A stretch of DNA of 64,000 nucleotides from Musa acuminata AAA Group (Eukaryota > Streptophyta > Magnoliopsida > Zingiberales > Musaceae), in NCBI RefSeq assembly GCF_036884655.1, contig NC_088338.1, forward strand, positions 3,726,001 to 3,790,000, given 5' to 3'. A program made the translations under genes and the position numbers. Under the pieces are notes generated by a model that was not told where the DNA came from, searched no databases, and saw nothing but the letters and a program-made list of their open reading frames with translations. Shown here piece after piece: positions 58,501 to 64,000 of the stretch. The stretch's first letter is position 1. Every line of letters starts with the position of its first letter.

Positions 58501-60982
58501 ATTGGCTGTTGGGGTGTGTGTATGTGAGAGAAAGAGAGAGAGAGAGGGCGGTGGGGTTATGTCGAGAAGTTTGGGGCAGGATTTCATGATGATATTCATG
58601 TCTACATTATTTGATATTCATAATGATGCTATTTCATTATCCTCAACGATTCTGTCAATAACAACAATACACAGTATAACCTTCTGAGCTCTTGACATGT
58701 GGACTTTTCTGCAATGGATTCTGCGTATACTTATCTAACTAATGATAAGTAAAATATGTCAAGTTCGTATGCCCTGTGCTGCGGAGTTTTTCCAATTTCA
58801 TGAAGAGATTTGTTAAATCAGTTTTACGTGGAAGCTAGTAAGCAACGTGTAAGGCGGAGAACCTTAATCTTTCTGTTGCATCTAGAAATTCCTAATTTGC
58901 ACAATCCGGTCTGGACTGCCGGTATTTAACGCTCCAGTGTGAACTGAGAAGTGAACCACTCCATTTTGGGTGGTGGGGTCCGGTTTTGTCTTTTTCATTT
59001 TAAAGATGATAGGCTGTTTTTCTTTTTTAGAAGGTTCTAAACCGTCAAACCGGATGCTTTTAGGGCTTGTGAGGAGTCATGAGCCTGTTCTCCATCTCCG
59101 CTTTGTCGCCTGACTTCTGCCACCCCCTCTTTGTCACATGTATATTGTCGCTTGCTCCTCATCTCTGATATTTTTCTCTCCTCTCCTCTGCCTCCTCTAC
59201 CCCCTCCTCCTCTCTTATTCTTCAATTTTCTTCCTTCTTCTCTCTTCTTATTTCCCCCTTTCCCCATGTGTCGGGACATCAGCATGGACCAAACTTGGTA
59301 CTTATAATTACATTCCTTGATGTAGAGTGGCGACCACAAATAAGGAACTTGTTCTGCTGATCATTGATGTTCAGATGTTGCCATTTCACGAGCTATTATT
59401 CTGGTTTTGGATGAAGGATGTGGACGATACTTCCAAACCTGCCATCCATGAATATCAAGGATCTTATGGATCTTGTTACATCAGAAAATTAGACTTGGGG
59501 TTCTAATGACTCCTATAGTCCTGCTGTATGATAATTTTGGTTCCCTTATCTTGGACCAAAGTGCAGCTTTCTACAATATTATTTATATTCTCAAAAATAG
59601 TTGTGTACGATTTGTGATTATGATGAATTTTCTTTTGGAGGCTTTGGTATGCATTTTGCCAGAACTTTTTCCTATAAAATATGAAACTTCTATTTATTTT
59701 GTGGTACTCTACAGTCGTAATTTTGTTTCCCTTTTCTAATGTAGCCGTATTCTTGGTGCATCATCTCTGTTGCTGGTTTTCTCGTATCCTCTTATGAAGA
59801 GACTGACATTTTGGGTATGTATAGAGAAAGTAGTTTGCAACTGTGTTGTCATATGAGTAGGTGAAGTTGATGTTACTTTTTTTTGCTACACTGTAACAGC
59901 CTCAAGCATACTTAGGTTTGACCTTCAATTGGGGAGCTTTGTTAGGATGGGCTGCTGTCAAAGGAAGCTTAGATCCTGCAATTGTCCTGCCAATGTATGG
60001 TGCTGGTGTCTGTTGGACACTTGTATATGATACGATATATGCACATCAGGTATATGGGCAGCATTGGCTGTTCATGTGAGCTTACTTTTGAGTATGCTTT
60101 TGTTCTCCACAAATCCAGAACCATTGCTATTACTTAGTAATACTGATGTAATCAAAAGTTTAATTTCAGGATAAGGAAGATGACCAAAAGGTGGGTGTTA
60201 AATCAACGGCATTGAGGTTTGGAAGTTTCACGAAGTACTGGATTACAGGATTTGGAATTGCATGCATAAGTAATCTAGCTCTCAGCGGATATAATGCAGA
60301 GCTTGGTATATCCTGATTTTGCTCTTCCTTTCTTTCATATATGATACTTTTGTGGACTCTACTGATTGCATGGTTACGTTTCCTAGGGCAGCATGGCCAT
60401 TTTATCCATTTCTCGTAGCTGCTGCTGGGCAATTAGGATGGCAGATATTGACTGTTGACTTGTCTAATCGTGCAGATTGTAACAGAAAGTAAGTATTTAG
60501 TAGGTCATAGTTTCTAACATGATACAATTGTGCAGATTGTATCATGGCCATTTTATAACAATTTTGATTAACTTTGGTTCAGGATGTCCAAAGTTAGCAG
60601 GAAAACCTTAAATACAAAATCTATTTTTTTGGTAATAATTTATGCTCATGAAACAAGTGAATAACTCAGAAATCCAAAAGACCACGAGGAAGAATGACAA
60701 GCTTTGCTATCAAAAGTAATCTTCATCTCAAGAGAACAAGAAAGCCATTAGAACCGATGTAACCCAAACCTCAAGAAAGAAAAGTCCAAGAGGAAGTTCT
60801 TGATCTTGAATCTTGAACGTGTGTGGACTGATGTTCTTCCTAAAAATTTTTATGCATTCTAAATGTCAAGTTGCATTGAAGTTTGACGACAGCACAAATT
60901 CCTTGGCGATAGATTTGTTTCAAACAAGTGGTTCGGAGCTCTTGTATTCAGCGGAATCTTATTCGGTCGTCTAGCTTCATGA
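55582..60982 (+). CDS. PPT1: 4-hydroxybenzoate polyprenyltransferase, mitochondrial
   Basis: UbiA-family membrane enzyme (COQ2) that attaches the polyprenyl chain to 4-hydroxybenzoate in ubiquinone synthesis, in the mitochondrial inner membrane. Exons: 55582-55994, 56757-56892, 57305-57426, 59745-59814, 59900-60049, 60170-60305, 60392-60488, 60913-60982; 1194 nt, 397 aa. An Arg/Pro-rich N-terminus of about 95 residues serves as the transit peptide. The first catalytic motif is NDLLDRDID at 173-181; the second is D291TIYAHQD298KED. Both bind the Mg2+-diphosphate. [15 protein letters not shown] (within about 120-138) is also typical. Several hydrophobic helices follow, to the C-terminal [16 protein letters not shown]. 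Length is close to the Arabidopsis enzyme. The exon 7 acceptor has two AGs five bases apart (TAGGGCAG); only the second keeps frame. Intron 3 is 2.3 kb and holds a LINE tail. Confidence 0.95.
58110..58280 (+). mobile_element. RTE-LINE 3' end with TTG/TTA tail
   Basis: ATTTATGTAGCCAGCCCC then AAATAGTTGAGACTTTG leads into a TTG/TTATTG tail (58259-58280). Upstream there are [13 protein letters not shown] codons and decayed frames, as at the 3' end of an RTE-type LINE protein. Sense orientation in intron 3 of PPT1. Confidence 0.6.
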
Positions 60983-62307
60983 AGGTAATCCTTTAATTGG
61001 CTGTACGATTTATTCCGGGTGCAAGGAAGACTTTGTTGGATCTTCTGATGTGCAGGTTTCTAATGGACTGGTACTGCTGGCTGAAGTTAGCAATCGTTAT
61101 GTGAGTACTATATGGTATCTATCATGTTTACTTTAATAGCTTCTGATTGAATCATCAATATGTCAATTGACACTAATCCAGACATTTTTCGAAGGGCAAT
61201 GTGGGTTCAAGGCTTCATAACATGGGAGAAGATGGCTGTTCAATGCCTCCTGATCTCAATCCCAATTCGAGTTGGTAGACAGTTTTGCATCCCAAATTTT
61301 GTATATTACCTTAATGTTCAACTATTTTATGAGGGTACTAAAATATGTTAGGTTCAGCAAATTGTATCGTAATAGTCGTCCGTTTTCATTCAATCATTAA
61401 AATTTAAACTTTGTAATTATACTTTTACAATGCTTTCGTGTATTGTTTTAACTCATAATGTCACATTTGAAATTAAATTCTTATTATAATTTGATTGCGA
61501 GTTAGTGTATTGTTATACAAGTGTTAGATTCAAATTCAATTGCGAATGTCAAAATTTTTTTAATTGAAAAATAATTTTTTCTTCATTAATTATAAAGTTG
61601 GATTTTTAACAACTTATTGATTCCTTTCGATAAAAAAATCAAAATATTATACAAAAATCTCTTATTTTTTAAGAAACTATATATCCTTTTACTTTCTTTT
61701 GGTTTTGATCACATCACAAAACATCTTGCATAACAATCATGATAAGATTTCGGAGGAGACATCTAATCTCGGTGGTTTTAAACCTAAATACATTGATAAG
61801 GAGTTGAATAAATAATAAAATAATTTCCATTATGTGATAGCAATTTTCTATCAGAAATTTTACATGCATATTTGCAATCCCTATTGCAGGATTCACATGA
61901 AGAAGATTGCTCACCGTTTTAGCTCTCGATCAGGATCCGATAAGGCGACACCCGCTCCGCAAAGCTCGGTCCAAGGCCCGAGCCCGGTCAAATCGAGATC
62001 GCGCCCTCGTCCCGCACGGCATCCGCCGTTTCCTTGGACGCGTCCGCCGAATACCACCTCCTCGCGCGAGAGGTGTCACGTCAACCTCTTCACAGCCCCC
62101 CCGTGTCGCAGGACTCGCCTCATTTCGCCGAGCACCTGGTGGGCGGCCCCGAGGATGCGGTCCCCCGGCATATCCGGTCCCAATCTTATCCATCTCAGCT
62201 ATCATAATGCCATCTATCGAGAATCCATGCAGATCCGATGGATACCACCTTAAATAGGCCGCATCTCCGCCTTCTGCAGCCATCCTTCCCTCCTTGTTTG
62301 TGGAATC
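60983..62307. other. PPT1 3' UTR and glutamine synthetase promoter region
   Basis: The first 350 bases are PPT1 3' UTR. The DNA from 61380 to 61880 is very AT-rich with nothing recognised. From 61890 to 62230 it is GC-rich; the open frames there overlap on both strands and match no family I know. It is probably the promoter and CpG-rich upstream region of the glutamine synthetase gene. Confidence 0.6.
62250..62257 (+). promoter_or_regulatory. Possible TATA-like box of the glutamine synthetase gene
   Basis: TTAAATAG lies about 51 bases before the start codon. If used, the leader would be only about 25 nt. It is the only TATA-like string in the GC-rich upstream block. No transcription start is known. 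Confidence 0.35.
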
Positions 62308-64000
62308 ATGTCTCTACTCCGAGAGCTCCTCGACCTCAACCTCACCGAGACCACCGAGAAGATCATAGCCGAGTACATATGGTAATCCGAACCATCCCCT
62401 CTTCAAACTTCAGCTACTTTCCACTGATAGGTCCTGATCGATCATTGTATGTGCTTCCAGGATCGGCGGATCGGGCATGGACATGAGGAGCAAAGCCAGG
62501 GTTTGTTTGCACTTCGTTTTTCCTCTTCGTTTGGTCATTATCTTTCATCATAAGATCTAACATATGGTTTGTAATATGGGTAACTTAGACTCTACCGGGG
62601 CCGGTGTCGGATCCGAGCAAGCTTCCCAAGTGGAACTACGACGGATCCAGTACGGGTCAGGCTCCAGGGGATAACAGTGAAGTCATCGTACAGTGAGTGC
62701 AATGTCTTCTGTTATGTAGCATAATGCAAAATCTATCTTTGGTTTCCTGTTTTATTGGATACCTAATCATGTTCTATTTCTTTTATGCTTCCTTGTTCGT
62801 GCTGTGGTTAGTCCTCAGGCAATATTCAAGGATCCATTCAGGAGGGGAAACAATATTTTGGTAATTATCTCTTTAAAGCACAATTAAAATTTTGTTTTGA
62901 TGTATGTGAGGAATGATGGGATAGATATATGCATATTAGGTGATGTGTGATGCGTATACACCAGCAGGGGATCCGATCCCTACCAACAAAAGGTTCAACG
63001 CGCAGAAGATCTTTAGCCACCCTGATGTGATAGCCGAGGAGCCCTGGTAATCTTTTTAGAGTGGTGTTCTCCCAAAAATGGTTTCAGAATTTGATTCTAT
63101 AAATTGCTAGGCTTCATGGGCTTTAAATTTGAGATAGATGAAAAGAATGATATATTTTTATTTTTCTGTGTGATTCCACTAGATGATTTAGATGGAGATT
63201 GTGGGTTGGTTTTTAGTGTAATGTTAGCCATCCTTGTGAATTCCTTAAACTAAAAAAATTTCTTTCATCAGTTTAGATTGATCTGGTTATTTATTACTTA
63301 ATTAGCCTATATTTCTCTACATATAATATTGTGCCATCATTAAAACATTATTTACCGATACTGAAATTATCGGATGAAATGAGTCTCAGCTAACCATTAT
63401 ATAATCCAAATTGTCAAAGACAGTGATTCGTGTTACTTTGATGATTTAAGATCTTGTTGATTTCTCTAAGTTTTACCCATTTATGATGTATAATGTCCTA
63501 ACTGCATTCATCATTGTTGAAGGTATGGCATTGAGCAAGAGTACACTCTGTTTCAGAGGGATGTTCCCTGGCCCCTTGGATGGCCAGTTGGTGGCTTCCC
63601 TGGTCCTCAGGTTAGACCCTAATGTTGTTACTAAGTATAATGTTTTTCCTCATAAGTTTTTTGCAATCTGAGTTTGCTCTTACATATAAATATCAGTTTA
63701 TTGAACTTGTAAATGACTAGTGAGTCAAAGCTTCCGAGTTCTGTTGTAGCTTCAGTCAGAGTATTTTGAGCTCCATCCTTGAGTCTTTAGTACTACCAAT
63801 TTGGATTTTTTTGGTTTCAAAAACAGAACTACTAATTGTTATGATATAAAAACTTTTATCCTATCCAGCAAAAAGAGGTAACCTGCTACAATCGTGCCTA
63901 TAGGTAAAGGAAAATAATGGTCAATGGTATCTAGGAAATTAACCCCTGATAACGCTTTAGATTTTGGTTTGACTCTTCTTACTTTAGTTTGAAGTTGAGA
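62308..64000 (+). CDS. GLN1: Cytosolic glutamine synthetase GS1, 5' part (runs off the window)
   Basis: Makes glutamine from glutamate, ammonium and ATP; first step of nitrogen assimilation and recycling. Exons seen: 62308-62381, 62461-62500, 62589-62692, 62812-62860, 62940-63046, 63523-63610; 462 nt, 154 residues. Intron 6 then continues to the window end, so about 200 of the expected 356 residues are missing. The start [20 protein letters not shown] has no transit extension, which indicates the cytosolic form. Family signatures are [65 protein letters not shown] (with the metal-binding Glu residues) and [11 protein letters not shown]. All six exons join in phase. Codons spanning the exon 3/4 junction give EVIVHPQ where GS1 proteins usually have a tyrosine before PQ. 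Confidence 0.95.

Noticed and set aside
61834..62283. Frames of 116-139 codons upstream of glutamine synthetase
   Set aside because: Several overlapping frames on both strands in a GC-rich promoter block, rich in Arg and Pro, with no motif and no exon partner.

Overview
The window is nuclear DNA of a flowering plant. The genes are split by many GT-AG introns, the products are plant families (a calcium-dependent protein kinase, a PUX protein, a PPR protein, PEX22, cytosolic glutamine synthetase), and AT-rich intergenic DNA carries transposon debris. Several first exons are very GC-rich (kinase, PPR, PPT1, PEX22) while later exons are AT-rich. That 5'-to-3' gradient suggests a commelinid monocot, perhaps Zingiberales (banana or ginger relatives); this assignment is an inference. 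There are no rRNA genes, CRISPR arrays or bacterial operons.

Nine protein-coding genes can be rebuilt by joining exons in phase; eight are complete. In order: a calcium-dependent protein kinase (3564-10134, +, 554 aa); a PUX7-like UBA/UAS/UBX protein (12686-20049, +, 439 aa); an uncharacterised coiled-coil protein (21254-25448, +, 251 aa); a zinc-ribbon protein of a poorly known plant family (32469-27226, -, 429 aa); a three-finger CCCH protein (39915-35448, -, 716 aa); the peroxisome biogenesis protein PEX22 (42745-46541, +, 268 aa); a short P-class PPR protein (53764-52625, -, single exon, 379 aa); mitochondrial 4-hydroxybenzoate polyprenyltransferase PPT1/COQ2 (55582-60982, +, 397 aa); and the 5' part of a cytosolic glutamine synthetase gene (from 62308, +, first 154 residues). 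The products act in unrelated pathways: calcium signalling, Cdc48/ubiquitin, RNA binding, peroxisomal import, ubiquinone synthesis and nitrogen assimilation. This is ordinary chromosomal gene order, not a cluster or an operon.

No clearly new molecular system is visible. The notable structure lies in introns and spacers. Two related elements with long inverted ends and GC-rich degenerate-repeat cores (47620-48660 and 54240-55360) are present; the second fills most of the divergent PPR/PPT1 promoter region. Smaller AT-ended, GC-cored elements resemble them in style. The kinase's first intron holds a duplicated pseudo-copy of the exon-2 acceptor and a 51-bp foldback insertion flanked by a 6-bp repeat. 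A 90-nt in-frame exitron-like intron sits in the zinc-ribbon gene. Short-range direct duplications recur: 533 bp x 2, about 157 bp x 3, 32 bp x 2, and a copy of the CCCH gene's last codons just past its stop. A Ty3/gypsy pol fossil lies in a PUX7 intron, and three RTE-LINE/SINE-type tails are scattered through the window.

Exon boundaries were read by eye from splice consensus and reading frame. Every complete gene model gives a whole number of codons with no internal stop, but UTRs and transcription starts are not defined.
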